Assembly: GCF_004117075.1 (NCBI RefSeq)
Contig: NZ_CP026721.1
Span: forward strand, 1,674,001 to 1,738,000
DNA: 64,000 nt
Direction of reading: 5' to 3'
Origin: Fervidobacterium changbaicum
GTDB taxonomy: Bacteria > Thermotogota > Thermotogae > Thermotogales > Fervidobacteriaceae
Position numbers and translations under genes: made by a program. Within the stretch, counting starts at the first letter, position 1, and each line of letters starts with the position of its first letter. Below the pieces are notes generated by a model. That model was given only the letters and a program-made list of their open reading frames with translations. It made no database searches and was not told the DNA's origin. Shown here piece by piece: positions 16,952-26,727 of this stretch.

Positions 16952-19456
16952 TTACTGCAAACTATCGGACACATTACCAGTATTTTTCAAATTCCTTCTA
17001 AACTTCGGCCATGGACTATCTGCTAATCCAACAAATGGTTTGACGTAGATTGCGTGTAGATAATCGTCATCACTTCCTACGTAAACGATACCATCGGGCC
17101 CTATTGTTGGGGAGGAGGAAACATTGTAACCAGTTTTGACCTTCCACTTTTCTGTTCCATCAGGGTTTATTGCATACAAATAGTCATCATCACTTCCCAC
17201 ATAAATTGCTCCACCATCAAATCCTACTGCTGGGGATGAATAAATAGACGAACCAGTTGAGAACTTCCATTTCTCTGTGCCATCTGGATTTATAGCATAC
17301 AGGTTATGATCCCTACTTCCAACATATATTGTTCCATCTGGTCCGATTGCTGGCGAAGATGAAACATAATAAGAAGAAATATAAGAAGCAATTTTCAACT
17401 TCCACTTTAGTGCTCCGTTGGGATTTATGGCATACAGATAGCCATCACTACTTACCATATAAATTGTTCCATCCGCCCCTATTGCTGGAGATGACAGTAC
17501 GTCTCCGCCAGTTTTGTATTTCCACTTTTGCGTCCCGTTCTGATTTATTGCGTAGAGGTGGTCATCGGCACTTCCCACATAAATTGTTCCATCAGATCCA
17601 ATCGCTGGTGAGGAATAATAAATACCCAAACCAGTTTCGAATTTCCACTTTTCTGTTCCATCAGGGTTTATTGCATACAAGTAATCATCATTGCTCCCAA
17701 CGTAAATTGTTCCATCCGGTCCTATCGCAGGTGACGAATAAATAGGAAAACCAGTTTCGAACTTCCACTTTTGTGTTCCGTCAGGGTTTATTGCATACAG
17801 ATATTTATCATAACTTCCCACATAAATTGTTCCGTCAGGTCCTATCGCTGGTGAGGAGTAAACATATCCACCAGTTTTGAATTTCCACTTTTGTGTTCCA
17901 TCAGGGTTTATTGCATACAAATAGTTATCATAACTTCCGACGTAAATTGTTCCATCCGATCCTATTGCTGGGCAGCCTTTTACATCGCCTGATGTTTTGA
18001 ATTCCCATTTCGGTGTCCCTTCTGGTTCATTTGCGATGTAAATGACCACCTGTGCTATTTCACTGTTAGCGGCAACGTCATAGGCAACTGCTTTGAGTGT
18101 GTATTTTCCTCTTGGATACTTTACTGTATCTACGCTAAATGTGTACGGCATGCTTGTTTTTTCCGCTATTTTTGTCTCATTCAAATAAAGCTCTACTCTA
18201 CTTATTCCGTTTTCATCATGTGCATCAACGGTCACATTTATCGTTCCTGATAGAAGTTCATTGTTTGTTGGTGATGTTATTGATACACTTGGCGCTTTGT
18301 TGTCTATTGTAATTGTCAGACTTGTTTCATTTTGTTTTCCTACGTTATCGTATGCAATTGCCTTCAATGTGTATTGTCCATCGCTGTAGGTGGTTGTGTT
18401 CAAACTAAAAGTGTAAGGTGCTGTCGTTTTTTCTCCTAGCTTTGTTGTGTTCAAATAGAGTTCTGCTTTGCTTATTCCATTTCCATCGCTTGCGTCTACA
18501 TTCACGTCTATTGTTCCTGATACATATGCATTGTTCTCTGGTGATGTTATTGACACACTCGGTGCCAGATTATCTATTCTGATAGATATACTTGCTTCCT
18601 TTTTGTTCCCTGCGTTATCACATGCAATTGCCTTCAATGTGTATTGTCCATCATTGTAGTTAGTCGTGTTCAGATTGAAAGTGTAAGGTGCTGTCGTTTT
18701 TTCTCCTAGCTTTGATGTGTTCAAATAGAGTTCTACTTTACTTATTCCATTTCCATCACTTGCATCTACATTTACGCTCATTGTTCCCGAGAGGTCTGCG
18801 TTATTTTCTGGTGCTGTTATCGAAACACTTGGCGGAGTGTTATCTACCTTAACTGTTATACTTGTTTCACTTGATTTTCCTGAGCCGTCGTATGCAACTG
18901 CCTTCAATGTGTATTGTCCATCACTGTAGCCAGTTGTGTTCAAATTGAATGTGTATGGTGCTGTTGTTTTCTCTGATACCTTTGTCGTGTTCACATAAAA
19001 CTCTACTTTACTTATCCCATTTGCATCAGTTGCATCAGCAGTCACACTTATCGTTCCTGAGACATATGAATTATTTGTCGGTGATGTTATCGAGACACTT
19101 GGTGGGGTATTGTCTATTTTTACTGATACACTTGCTTCCTTTGTATTACCTGCCCTATCGTATGCGACTGCCTTCAATGTGTATTGCCCATCACTATAGC
19201 TGGTTGTGTTCAAATTGAATGTGTACGGTGCTGTTGTTTTCTCTGATACCTTTGTCGTGTTCACATAAAACTCTACTTTGCTTATCCCATTTGCATCGGT
19301 TGCATCAACAACCACACTTATCGTTCCTGAGACATATGAATTATTTGTCGGTGATGTTATCGAGACACTTGGTGGGGTATTATCTGTCATTGGTGTGCAT
19401 GACAGAAGAAAAACCACTGTAAAAAGAATTAGTACTTTTAATATCAACTTGTCCAT
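16952..19456 (-). CDS. Surface lipoprotein with five Ig-like repeats and an eight-bladed PQQ-type propeller
   Basis: An 834-residue protein. A lipoprotein signal peptide (LLSC) is followed by five tandem Ig-like repeats of about 90 residues, each starting PPSVSITSPTNNSYVSG or a variant and containing APYTFNLNTT and GQYTLKAVAYD. Eight propeller repeats of about 40 residues follow (SSPAIGPDGTIYVGS...YLYAINPDGTEKWKF). The propeller repeats are of the PQQ-like type, but no enzyme site is evident, so a binding or adhesive role at the cell surface is inferred. ATG 19456 follows AAGGAGGTGG; an upstream in-frame ATG at 19513 lies in the leader and is unlikely. Confidence 0.88.
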   Translation of the reverse strand: MDKLILKVLILFTVVFLLSCTPMTDNTPPSVSITSPTNNSYVSGTISVVVDATDANGISKVEFYVNTTKVSEKTTAPYTFNLNTTSYSDGQYTLKAVAYDRAGNTKEASVSVKIDNTPPSVSITSPTNNSYVSGTISVTADATDANGISKVEFYVNTTKVSEKTTAPYTFNLNTTGYSDGQYTLKAVAYDGSGKSSETSITVKVDNTPPSVSITAPENNADLSGTMSVNVDASDGNGISKVELYLNTSKLGEKTTAPYTFNLNTTNYNDGQYTLKAIACDNAGNKKEASISIRIDNLAPSVSITSPENNAYVSGTIDVNVDASDGNGISKAELYLNTTKLGEKTTAPYTFSLNTTTYSDGQYTLKAIAYDNVGKQNETSLTITIDNKAPSVSITSPTNNELLSGTINVTVDAHDENGISRVELYLNETKIAEKTSMPYTFSVDTVKYPRGKYTLKAVAYDVAANSEIAQVVIYIANEPEGTPKWEFKTSGDVKGCPAIGSDGTIYVGSYDNYLYAINPDGTQKWKFKTGGYVYSSPAIGPDGTIYVGSYDKYLYAINPDGTQKWKFETGFPIYSSPAIGPDGTIYVGSNDDYLYAINPDGTEKWKFETGLGIYYSSPAIGSDGTIYVGSADDHLYAINQNGTQKWKYKTGGDVLSSPAIGADGTIYMVSSDGYLYAINPNGALKWKLKIASYISSYYVSSSPAIGPDGTIYVGSRDHNLYAINPDGTEKWKFSTGSSIYSSPAVGFDGGAIYVGSDDDYLYAINPDGTEKWKVKTGYNVSSSPTIGPDGIVYVGSDDDYLHAIYVKPFVGLADSPWPKFRRNLKNTGNVSDSLQ
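17040..18010 (-). repeat. Tandem roughly 120-bp coding repeats (propeller blades)
   Basis: Eight in-frame repeats, each with a near-identical core such as TCAGGGTTTATTGCATAC and ATAAATTGTTCCATC. They are similar enough at DNA level for recombination between units to be likely. Confidence 0.8.
18030..19390 (-). repeat. Tandem roughly 270-bp coding repeats (Ig-like domains)
   Basis: Five in-frame repeats. The two at the 5' end of the gene (about 18840-19110 and 19110-19390) share long identical stretches, for example around 18985-19020 and 19255-19290, pointing to recent duplication. Confidence 0.8.
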
Positions 19457-19489
19457 TCTTTCCACCTCCTTGGAAAGTGGGTAACCTCC

Positions 19490-19735
19490 CATGAAAACTG
19501 TAACCCAAAACATCGCAAAAGCTCACCGACATACCAGGCTGAGTAATGGCAAACATTAATGTTTATACTGCCCTCCTTTCTTTTTCTCCTCTTCTTGCAG
19601 GTCGAGAACCTTCCTCTCAGCTCTTCCGCATATATAATCCGCGGATCAGATTGTTTTTAAATGTTTCTTTAGTATTACTTTTTCTAATCACTTAACAATA
19701 CTTTAGACCATTGGAATATAAGAATTGTTCAAAAA
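19490..19735 (-). promoter_or_regulatory. Conserved structured 5' leader, copy C
   Basis: Third leader copy, before an unrelated coding sequence. Conserved: hairpin TCCGC...GCGGA (19625-19645), stem GCTGAG/CTCAGC (19616-19621 with 19538-19543), purine-rich AAAGAAAGGAGGGCAG, palindrome AAACATTAATGTTT (19551-19564), and the TTTGCGATGTTTTG box. Similarity to copies A and B ends roughly 45 bases before the start codon. Between 19736 and 20048 nothing recognisable was found. Confidence 0.6.
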
Positions 19736-20048
19736 TTTCTTGAGATCTAATTTTATATTTCGCGAGGAAGCCTATTAATTTGCTAATGAAAGGAAGTCCG
19801 ATCCTCTTTTCCGAGGGTACCGTAATATGGAGTTTCATAGAAATGAAAAAGATACATAGCATGTGAGGAAGCTTAAGAAAGGTGTTAACACAATAGTGAT
19901 TAGAATATGGATTGCTTAAGAGTAATAGTTTTATGAAAAAATCGAGATATCTAATGAGTAATAAACCAAAGATTCCCGTACTTGAACAAATATAGTCTCA
20001 TATACTTAATTACCATTAGTATACCCCTTCTGCTCCCCAGCAAAAAAA

Positions 20049-20072
20049 GTGGCATCCTTTTGAGGATGCCAC
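20049..20072 (+). repeat. Left 24-bp direct repeat (duplicated terminator hairpin)
   Basis: GTGGCATCC-TTTTGA-GGATGCCAC. Read on the minus strand it is a hairpin followed by TTTTTTT (20042-20048), i.e. the complete terminator expected downstream of rpoC. Confidence 0.85.
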
Positions 20073-20080
20073 GCAGACTG

Positions 20081-20110
20081 TTGACAAAGTATAACTTGTT
20101 CAAGTATAAT
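20081..20110 (+). promoter_or_regulatory. Transposase promoter
   Basis: TTGACA (20081-20086), inside the left inverted repeat, and TATAAT (20105-20110) are 18 bases apart. Confidence 0.75.
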
Positions 20111-20112
20111 CT

Positions 20113-20153
20113 CTTCAAAAGAGGATCCTTTCCAAACAGGATCCTCTTTTTTT
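20113..20153 (+). terminator. Internal hairpin between IS promoter and transposase
   Basis: AAGAGGATCC pairs with GGATCCTCTT followed by seven T, right after the promoter and before the transposase ribosome-binding site. It probably limits transposase expression and read-through into the element. Confidence 0.75.
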
Positions 20154-20177
20154 ACACAAATAGTAGGAGGAATATAC

Positions 20178-21695
20178 ATGCTGACCATCAACAAAGATAA
20201 ATCACGCAGAGAACAAATCGAATCCGTCTCCATCGAGCAACTCGTCCCTCATGACCACCTCGTCAGAAAAATCGAATCCGCCATCAATTTCGATTTCATC
20301 TACGACCTTGTCAAAGACAAGTACTGCCTCAATAATGGCAGACCTAGTATTGACCCCGTTGTGTTAATTAAAATTACCATTATCCAATATATGTTCGGCA
20401 TAAAATCCATGCGTCAAACCATAAAGGAAATACAAACAAACGTCGCATACAGATGGTTTCTCGGATTCGGGTTTTCTGATACCATCCCTCATTTCAGCAC
20501 GTTCAGTAAAAACTACGAACGTAGGTTCAAAGGAACCGATTTGTTTGAGCAAATCTTCAACAAAATACTGCAGCAAGCAATCGAGCATGGCTTGGTAAAT
20601 ATGGATGCCGTGTTCATGGATTCAACACACATCAAAGCAAGTGCGAACAAGAAAAAGTACGAGAAGGTATTTGTAGAGGAGCAAACCAAGACATACAAAC
20701 AAGCTTTAGAAGAAGAAATAAACAAAGATAGGCAAAAACACGGATTGAAGCCTTTGGATTTCACACATGAGAAAGTAAAACTGAAGGAAATAAAAATAAG
20801 CACGACAGACCCAGATAGCGGGATGATAAACAAAAATGAAAAAGAACACCAGTTCGGATATTCTGCACACATAGCATGCGATAAGAACGGGATAATACTA
20901 AGCTGTATAACAACACCAGCAAATGTCCACGACAGCATGGTGTTTGAGAACTTATTCAATAAAACAAAAAAGAACGCTGGCAAATCGAAAAGGGCAGCTT
21001 TGGATGCAGGATACAAGACTCCACCGATATGTAAGCTATTGATGGACGAAGGTATAGTCCCGTGCATGCCATACACACGTGCACAACACAAAGAAGGGTA
21101 TTTCAAAAAAAGACAATTCGTATACGATGAATATTACGATTGCTACATATGTCCACAAGGGCAGATATTAGAATACTCAACAACAAACAGAAAAGGGTAC
21201 AAAGAATACAAATCGGATCCGAAGGTATGTGAGAAATGTGAAGATTTAGGTAGATGTACAAGCAGTAAGAATCACACGAAGATAATCACCCGACATGTAT
21301 GGGAAGAATACATGGAAGAAGTAGAGTATTTAAGGCACACGAAAGAATGTAAAGAGTTGTACAAAGAAAGAAGCAAGACGATAGAGAGGGTATTTGCGGA
21401 CTTGAAGGAGAAGCACGGTATGAGGGTGACGATGCTGAGGGGGATAGAAAAGGTGCACATGCAAGTGTTATTGACTTGCACATGTTTTAACATGAAAAAA
21501 TTAGCGAATTGGATATGGAAAAAGGGGAAGGGAGGTCCAGGGAAGGGCAAAAATTTGGAAGTTTTATTAGAATTTTTCTCAAAAGTTGTATTGGCGATAA
21601 TAAAACCCCACCTTTCGTTTATCGAAAAGTGGGGGTTTGTCAACAATCTGAGTGGCATCCTTTTGAGGATGCCACGTTTATTTGCGTTACTTTGA
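20178..21695 (+). CDS. IS1182-family transposase (DDE)
   Basis: A 505-residue DDE transposase. The N-terminal DUF772-type region (LVPHDHLVRKIESAINFDFI, NNGRPSIDPVVLIKI) is followed by the catalytic core (MDAVFMDSTHIKASAN, AALDAGYKTPP, ...RSKTIERVFADLKEKHGMR). It has a Cys-rich insert (YDCYICPQG, KVCEKCEDLGRCTSS). AGGAGG precedes ATG 20178. The frame continues through a hairpin (21606-21634), the right inverted repeat and the target duplication, and stops only in flanking DNA at 21695. The last roughly 20 residues therefore come from outside the element. Otherwise intact. Confidence 0.93.
   Translation: MLTINKDKSRREQIESVSIEQLVPHDHLVRKIESAINFDFIYDLVKDKYCLNNGRPSIDPVVLIKITIIQYMFGIKSMRQTIKEIQTNVAYRWFLGFGFSDTIPHFSTFSKNYERRFKGTDLFEQIFNKILQQAIEHGLVNMDAVFMDSTHIKASANKKKYEKVFVEEQTKTYKQALEEEINKDRQKHGLKPLDFTHEKVKLKEIKISTTDPDSGMINKNEKEHQFGYSAHIACDKNGIILSCITTPANVHDSMVFENLFNKTKKNAGKSKRAALDAGYKTPPICKLLMDEGIVPCMPYTRAQHKEGYFKKRQFVYDEYYDCYICPQGQILEYSTTNRKGYKEYKSDPKVCEKCEDLGRCTSSKNHTKIITRHVWEEYMEEVEYLRHTKECKELYKERSKTIERVFADLKEKHGMRVTMLRGIEKVHMQVLLTCTCFNMKKLANWIWKKGKGGPGKGKNLEVLLEFFSKVVLAIIKPHLSFIEKWGFVNNLSGILLRMPRLFALL
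21652..21675 (+). repeat. Right 24-bp direct repeat (rpoC-side terminator hairpin)
   Basis: Identical to 20049-20072, including the TTTTGA loop orientation. On the minus strand it follows the rpoC stop by 25 bases but has no T run, because the element separates it from the original one. Confidence 0.85.
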
Positions 21696-21700
21696 AACGG

Positions 21701-24700
21701 TTATGCCAATTTTTCCTTTTCTTCAGCAGCGTGTCTTGGCGTTTCTTCGTATTGTATGTTTGCAAATATTTCAAATCCAGTTCCAGCGGGGATAAGCTGA
21801 CCTACGATGACGTTTTCCTTGAGACCTTTGAGTGTATCAATCGCACCTTTGATGGCTGCATCTGTCAGTACTTGTTGTGTTTGCTGGAAGCTTGCCGCAC
21901 TGAGCCAACCTTCGTATTCAAGTGATGCCTGTGTGATTCTCAGTAGTTTCCTTCTGTACTTAACCGTTTCCTTTGGCATTATCTGGTAAACTTCTCTTTC
22001 TTTGTCGTGGTTGATGATTAGTACATCTTTTACATTGTATTTGATCAGCTGTTCTAATAATTGTTCTGTTATTTCGTCTCCTTCTTTTGCAAGTTCTACG
22101 ATTTGACCTTCTTCGTTCTTTATAAGGATGTGCCTTGCAAGTGTCTTACCAATAATGCGCTTCCTGTTGAGCTCTATCCTTGCGTTACCTTCCATTATCT
22201 CTCTGTTGACTTTGTTAAGAAGTGTAATTGGTACAAGGTCGCCTGGTAAGAAGTCTGTATCACCTGGTTCAATGACTTCTGCCTTATTGAGCATCTGCCT
22301 GATTATCAATTCGAAGTGTTTGTCGTGGATATCGACACCTTGCTGGACGTAGACCTTCTTGATTTCTCTAAGCAAGTACATTGCCGTGTCTTCCACTCCG
22401 AGTTCTTCAAGCACCTTTCTAACTTTCAGAGAACCAGTTGTAAGGGACTGACCCGGTAGGACTTTCTGCCCAATGTTTACGTTGATTCTTACCCTTGACG
22501 GAACAACGTATTCGTGTATTGAGCCAAGCTCGTCTTGTATGTAGATCTTCTTTGGTTCATCTTGTGAAATGTCGACTACAATGCCCTTGACTTTAGAGAA
22601 TATACCTTCTGGGTCTTTCGTCTTTTTCCTTGCCTCGAAGAGTTCTTCAACCCTTGGCAAACCTTGTGTAATGTCCGCCGTTGTCGCGATACCACCGGTG
22701 TGGAACGTTCTCATTGTAAGCTGAGTACCTGGCTCACCGATGGACTGAGCTGCTACAATACCTACAGATTCACCGACACTCACAACTTTATGGTTCGAAA
22801 GGTCAAGACCGTAACATTTAGCACAGACACCGTGCTCTGATTCACATGTGAGCGGTGACCTTACGTAAATTTCTGGTCGAACAATGATACTGTCTATATT
22901 GTTCTCCTCAAGCATCTTTGCAACGGTTACGTCTATTTGTTCTTCTTCAACGGCAAGTTGTCTCTTCCTTTCTTTGTCCCATACGACTTCTTCTGCAACA
23001 ACGTTTCCAACAACCGGGTAGAGCTTTACCTTTACCGTTTTGATTCGTGCATCTCTTAGCTTTTTGATAACTTCCCAGTTGAGTTCACTTTCCGCTGGTA
23101 GTACCTCTCCTCCGAGGTCAACATCTTCTGCAAGTTCTGCGTAGACTTCAGGGATGTTCATATTGGACAGATCAAAGATTTTTTCTTCAACAACAGGTAC
23201 TCTCTTTTTGTAATTAGACAAGAACTTCGCATCTTCGTCAAGGATTACGGCATCTCTCTGATAGACCCTTCCAGTTTCTGGATTGACGAGTATATTACCT
23301 GTTCCTGGTTCGTAAACATCTTTTGCCAAAAGTCTTCCGAAGATGAAATCTTCTATCTTTTCAACAACGAAATTGTCAGAGCTCTTCAATATAGCTGCCC
23401 TTACACCTTCGTGTGTTCCACAGTCTGGTTGAGTTATCACAACGCTTTGGACAACGTCAACGAGCCTTCTTGTTAGGTATCCTGCAGAGCTTGTTCTTAA
23501 AGCGGTGTCAGCGGAACCTTTCCTTGCACCGTGCGTACTGATGAAGAATTCAAGCACCGACAGACCTTCTCTGAAGTTAGAAAGAATCGGAATTTCGATG
23601 GTCTTACCGGACGGGTCAGCCATAAGACCGCGCATACCGGAAAGTTGCTTAAGCTGGTCTTTGTTACCCCTTGCTCCAGAATCGACCATAATAAACACTG
23701 GGTTAAATGGATTCTGGCCAAGGTACTTATAAGTTTCTTCTTGCACTATATCTGTTGCTTTCGTCCAAATCTTTATCGTTTCCTTGTACTTTTCTTCATC
23801 GCTCAGCAAACCTTCTTCGTAGAGTCTTTCAATTTCTTCTATCTTCTTCATTGCTTCGGCGATGATTTCATTCTTCTTCGGTGAGATGAGGAAGTCTTTC
23901 AAACTGACCGTCAATCCTGAAATCGTTGCGTAGTGGAATCCGAGCGTCTTTATATCATCAAGCAGATCTGCAGTTCTGTCAATACCGTGTTTTTTGAATG
24001 TCTTGTAGACAACGTCCTTAATCCCGTTCTTACCGAATGTCTTGTTGTAATCTTTGAGTTCGTCCGGAAGAATCGAGTTGAATATCACCCTACCGAACGT
24101 TGTTTTGATGACTTTATCGTTGATTTTCACAAGTATCGGCTCGTGTAGTCTTATGTGGCCAAACTCGTACGCGATCTCTGCCTCTTCAGGAGATGCAAAC
24201 TTCCATTTGATATCTTCTGGCTGGACTTTGTCGTAGTTCTTATCAACCATAGTCAAGTAATAAACACCAGCGACGATATCTTTTCCAGGCATCGATATTG
24301 GTTTTCCGTGCGCTGGCGAGATGATGTTGTACCTTGAAAGCATGAGTAACCTTGCTTCAGCTTGTGCCGCTGGCGAGAGCGGTAGGTGAACAGCCATTTG
24401 GTCACCGTCGAAGTCAGCGTTGAACGGCGGACATACCAATGGATGCAACTGGATTGCGTTACCTTCTATTAATTTTGGTTCGAACGCTTGAATCGACATC
24501 CTGTGTAGTGTTGGTGCCCTGTTGAGTAGGACAACCCTTCCTTGAATCACCTTTTCGAGTTTTTCCCAAGCTTTTGGATCTTCTCTTTGGAGTTCCTTTC
24601 TGTATTTCTTGACTTTTGTCTGTGTTGTTTCGGCGTTTTCTTCTTTCGAGAGCTCGGCGATAACAAACGGTTCGAAGAGCTCAAGCGCCATCTTCTTTGG

Positions 24701-26653
24701 TAAACCACATTCGTGTATCTTCAAATGAGGACCAACAACGATGACCGCACGACCGGAGTAGTCTACACGTTTACCGAGTAAGTTCCTTCTGAAACGACCT
24801 TTCTTTCCTCTGATGAGATCAGTGAGTGATTTCAGCGGTCTTCCGTTCCTGTCTGTGTACGCTTTTCCTATCTTCCCGTTGAAGATAAGGTTATCGACGG
24901 CTTCCTGAAGCATACGCTTCTCGTTCCTGATGATGACTTCAGGCGCGTTCATTTCGTACAATCTCTTAAGTCGGTTGTTTCTCATTATGACCCTTCGGTA
25001 AAGGTCGTTGAGGTCCGTTGTTGCGAATCGGCCGCCGTCTATCTGGATCATAGGCCTGATTTCTGGTGGAACAACTGGCAGAACGTCCAGCACCATCCAT
25101 TCTGGTTTTGTTCCACTTTCCATAAGGTCTTTGACGATTCTCAATTTCTTCAACAATTTCTTAGCTCTTACACTGCTCTTTGGAACTTTATTGAGCTCGT
25201 TCTCGAGGTCGGTTTTCATAACTTCGAGGTCAAGTTGCTGCAGTAATTTCTTTATAGCTGCAGCACCAGTTTCTGCTTCGATTTTTCCTGGGTATATCAT
25301 GCTGTAAGCTTCGTAATCTTGCTGGGTAATGATCTGGCCTCTTGTAATTCCTGTTTCCTGCGATATCTCTGGATCGATGTACGTTACAACCATTATTGGT
25401 TTATCGTTTTCCACTTGCTCTTCAACAACGAACATGCCGTGGTAGTGTTGGCTGAAAATTTTGTATTCTTCAATAGAAAGCTTTTCATCTTCAAACAAGA
25501 ACCTGTCAGCGATGACATCGCCTGCTTTTACCATTTCTCCGTCTTGTACGTATATCGTTGCACCTTCGAAAACTGGGTACGTCTTCGAGGATTGGACATT
25601 TTCGATATATATCGTACCTGTTGTAATTACTTCGTATGTTCCATTATCAATAGGCCTAAGGTTGAGATTTCTGCTGAATTTAACAGTTCCAGAAATTGGC
25701 GCAATTAAGCGTGGCAGCACTGTTTCTGTGCTCAGCTGTTGCCCTTTCTTGACTTTATCGCCGTTCTTTACCAAAGCTCGTACACCGTACGGTAATGTGA
25801 ATGTGATAGGCGTATTCTTGCTTGTTGGAAGTGGGTTCAACGTGATTGTTTCCGAAACTTCGTCGACTTCTACAGTTCCATCAAATGGTGCGAAAATGGC
25901 GTCAACCCTTTTTTCTGGAACTATTTCGTCTCCTTGGTTGACAAAATCACCATCCTTAACCTTGAGTTCCATGCCACTGTAAACACGCAATTCGGTTCTT
26001 ATAACGTTCTTTATTGTGATCCAGTAGATATCTCTGTCTGTGTGTGTTCTTTCGTGCTTTATCTGAACTTCTCCATCTATGTCGGCTACGAGTGGAGCTC
26101 TTGGTTCCTTGACGATGTAAGCGGGCGACACTTCAAAATCCCATTTTTTCTCATATATTTCATACTCTGTTTGGTTCAGTATTGAACCTTTAACAAACGG
26201 TGTATTCTTTGGGTCTGTGACTATCAAAACTCTTTCATTGACTCTTCTGCTACCAAAGTAAACGATGTTTTCTATGTCTTTCACGGTCATATCAAGTAAC
26301 GTGGCGATGACGCTAGGTGTGTTCTTGAGATACCAAACGTGCGTAACAGGTGCAGCCAATTCGATATGTCCGAATCGGCGCCTTCTTGCATCCCTTGATT
26401 CAACTCTAACTCCACACTTTTCACAAACCGTACCTTCGTATTTCTTTCCACTGTACTTTCCGCAAGCACATTCGTAATCCTTCACAGGTCCGAAGATCCT
26501 TTCACAGAAAAGACCGTCCCTTTCCGGTTTGAAGGTACGGTAATTGATTGTTTCAGCCTTTTTGACTTCTCCACTTGACCAGCTTCTAACAACCTCTGGA
26601 GATGCCACCGCCACTTTAACTTTTGCAATTTTCCTCTTGAAAGAAGAACTCAT
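21701..26653 (-). CDS. rpoC: RNA polymerase subunit beta'
   Basis: A 1650-residue beta' subunit. The N-terminal zinc ribbon has Cys62, Cys64, Cys77 and Cys80 (CACGKYS...CEKC). A large insertion of sandwich-barrel hybrid motifs occupies about residues 150-440, as known in Thermotoga. The catalytic [12 protein letters not shown], the bridge-helix/trigger-loop region, and the second zinc site [13 protein letters not shown] are present. ATG 26653 follows GAGGAGGGAAA. Only 74 bases separate it from rpoB. Its terminator was split by the IS1182 insertion. Confidence 0.98.
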   Translation of the reverse strand: MSSSFKRKIAKVKVAVASPEVVRSWSSGEVKKAETINYRTFKPERDGLFCERIFGPVKDYECACGKYSGKKYEGTVCEKCGVRVESRDARRRRFGHIELAAPVTHVWYLKNTPSVIATLLDMTVKDIENIVYFGSRRVNERVLIVTDPKNTPFVKGSILNQTEYEIYEKKWDFEVSPAYIVKEPRAPLVADIDGEVQIKHERTHTDRDIYWITIKNVIRTELRVYSGMELKVKDGDFVNQGDEIVPEKRVDAIFAPFDGTVEVDEVSETITLNPLPTSKNTPITFTLPYGVRALVKNGDKVKKGQQLSTETVLPRLIAPISGTVKFSRNLNLRPIDNGTYEVITTGTIYIENVQSSKTYPVFEGATIYVQDGEMVKAGDVIADRFLFEDEKLSIEEYKIFSQHYHGMFVVEEQVENDKPIMVVTYIDPEISQETGITRGQIITQQDYEAYSMIYPGKIEAETGAAAIKKLLQQLDLEVMKTDLENELNKVPKSSVRAKKLLKKLRIVKDLMESGTKPEWMVLDVLPVVPPEIRPMIQIDGGRFATTDLNDLYRRVIMRNNRLKRLYEMNAPEVIIRNEKRMLQEAVDNLIFNGKIGKAYTDRNGRPLKSLTDLIRGKKGRFRRNLLGKRVDYSGRAVIVVGPHLKIHECGLPKKMALELFEPFVIAELSKEENAETTQTKVKKYRKELQREDPKAWEKLEKVIQGRVVLLNRAPTLHRMSIQAFEPKLIEGNAIQLHPLVCPPFNADFDGDQMAVHLPLSPAAQAEARLLMLSRYNIISPAHGKPISMPGKDIVAGVYYLTMVDKNYDKVQPEDIKWKFASPEEAEIAYEFGHIRLHEPILVKINDKVIKTTFGRVIFNSILPDELKDYNKTFGKNGIKDVVYKTFKKHGIDRTADLLDDIKTLGFHYATISGLTVSLKDFLISPKKNEIIAEAMKKIEEIERLYEEGLLSDEEKYKETIKIWTKATDIVQEETYKYLGQNPFNPVFIMVDSGARGNKDQLKQLSGMRGLMADPSGKTIEIPILSNFREGLSVLEFFISTHGARKGSADTALRTSSAGYLTRRLVDVVQSVVITQPDCGTHEGVRAAILKSSDNFVVEKIEDFIFGRLLAKDVYEPGTGNILVNPETGRVYQRDAVILDEDAKFLSNYKKRVPVVEEKIFDLSNMNIPEVYAELAEDVDLGGEVLPAESELNWEVIKKLRDARIKTVKVKLYPVVGNVVAEEVVWDKERKRQLAVEEEQIDVTVAKMLEENNIDSIIVRPEIYVRSPLTCESEHGVCAKCYGLDLSNHKVVSVGESVGIVAAQSIGEPGTQLTMRTFHTGGIATTADITQGLPRVEELFEARKKTKDPEGIFSKVKGIVVDISQDEPKKIYIQDELGSIHEYVVPSRVRINVNIGQKVLPGQSLTTGSLKVRKVLEELGVEDTAMYLLREIKKVYVQQGVDIHDKHFELIIRQMLNKAEVIEPGDTDFLPGDLVPITLLNKVNREIMEGNARIELNRKRIIGKTLARHILIKNEEGQIVELAKEGDEITEQLLEQLIKYNVKDVLIINHDKEREVYQIMPKETVKYRRKLLRITQASLEYEGWLSAASFQQTQQVLTDAAIKGAIDTLKGLKENVIVGQLIPAGTGFEIFANIQYEETPRHAAEEKEKLA

Positions 26654-26727
26654 TCATTTTCCCTCCTCTTAACGTCGGGTGAGAAACCACGCAAACTTAA
26701 TAGAACCAAAAAAATCGGTACGCTGCT

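Larger units (their letters stand above)
20073..21651 (+). mobile_element. IS1182-family insertion sequence
   Basis: A 1.58-kb element bounded by imperfect inverted repeats CAGACTGTTGACAAA (left) and CAGATTGTTGACAAA (right, as reverse complement of 21636-21650). It carries one transposase gene and is flanked by identical 24-bp copies of a hairpin in the same orientation. These are read as a target-site duplication of the rpoC terminator. The hairpins could alternatively be part of the element ends, since they are themselves palindromic; exact limits need an empty-site comparison. Confidence 0.8.

Noticed and set aside
17040-19390. Regularly spaced direct repeats resembling a CRISPR array
   Set aside because: The repeats are long, in frame and encode Ig-like and propeller units of one protein; there are no short repeats with unique spacers and no cas genes.
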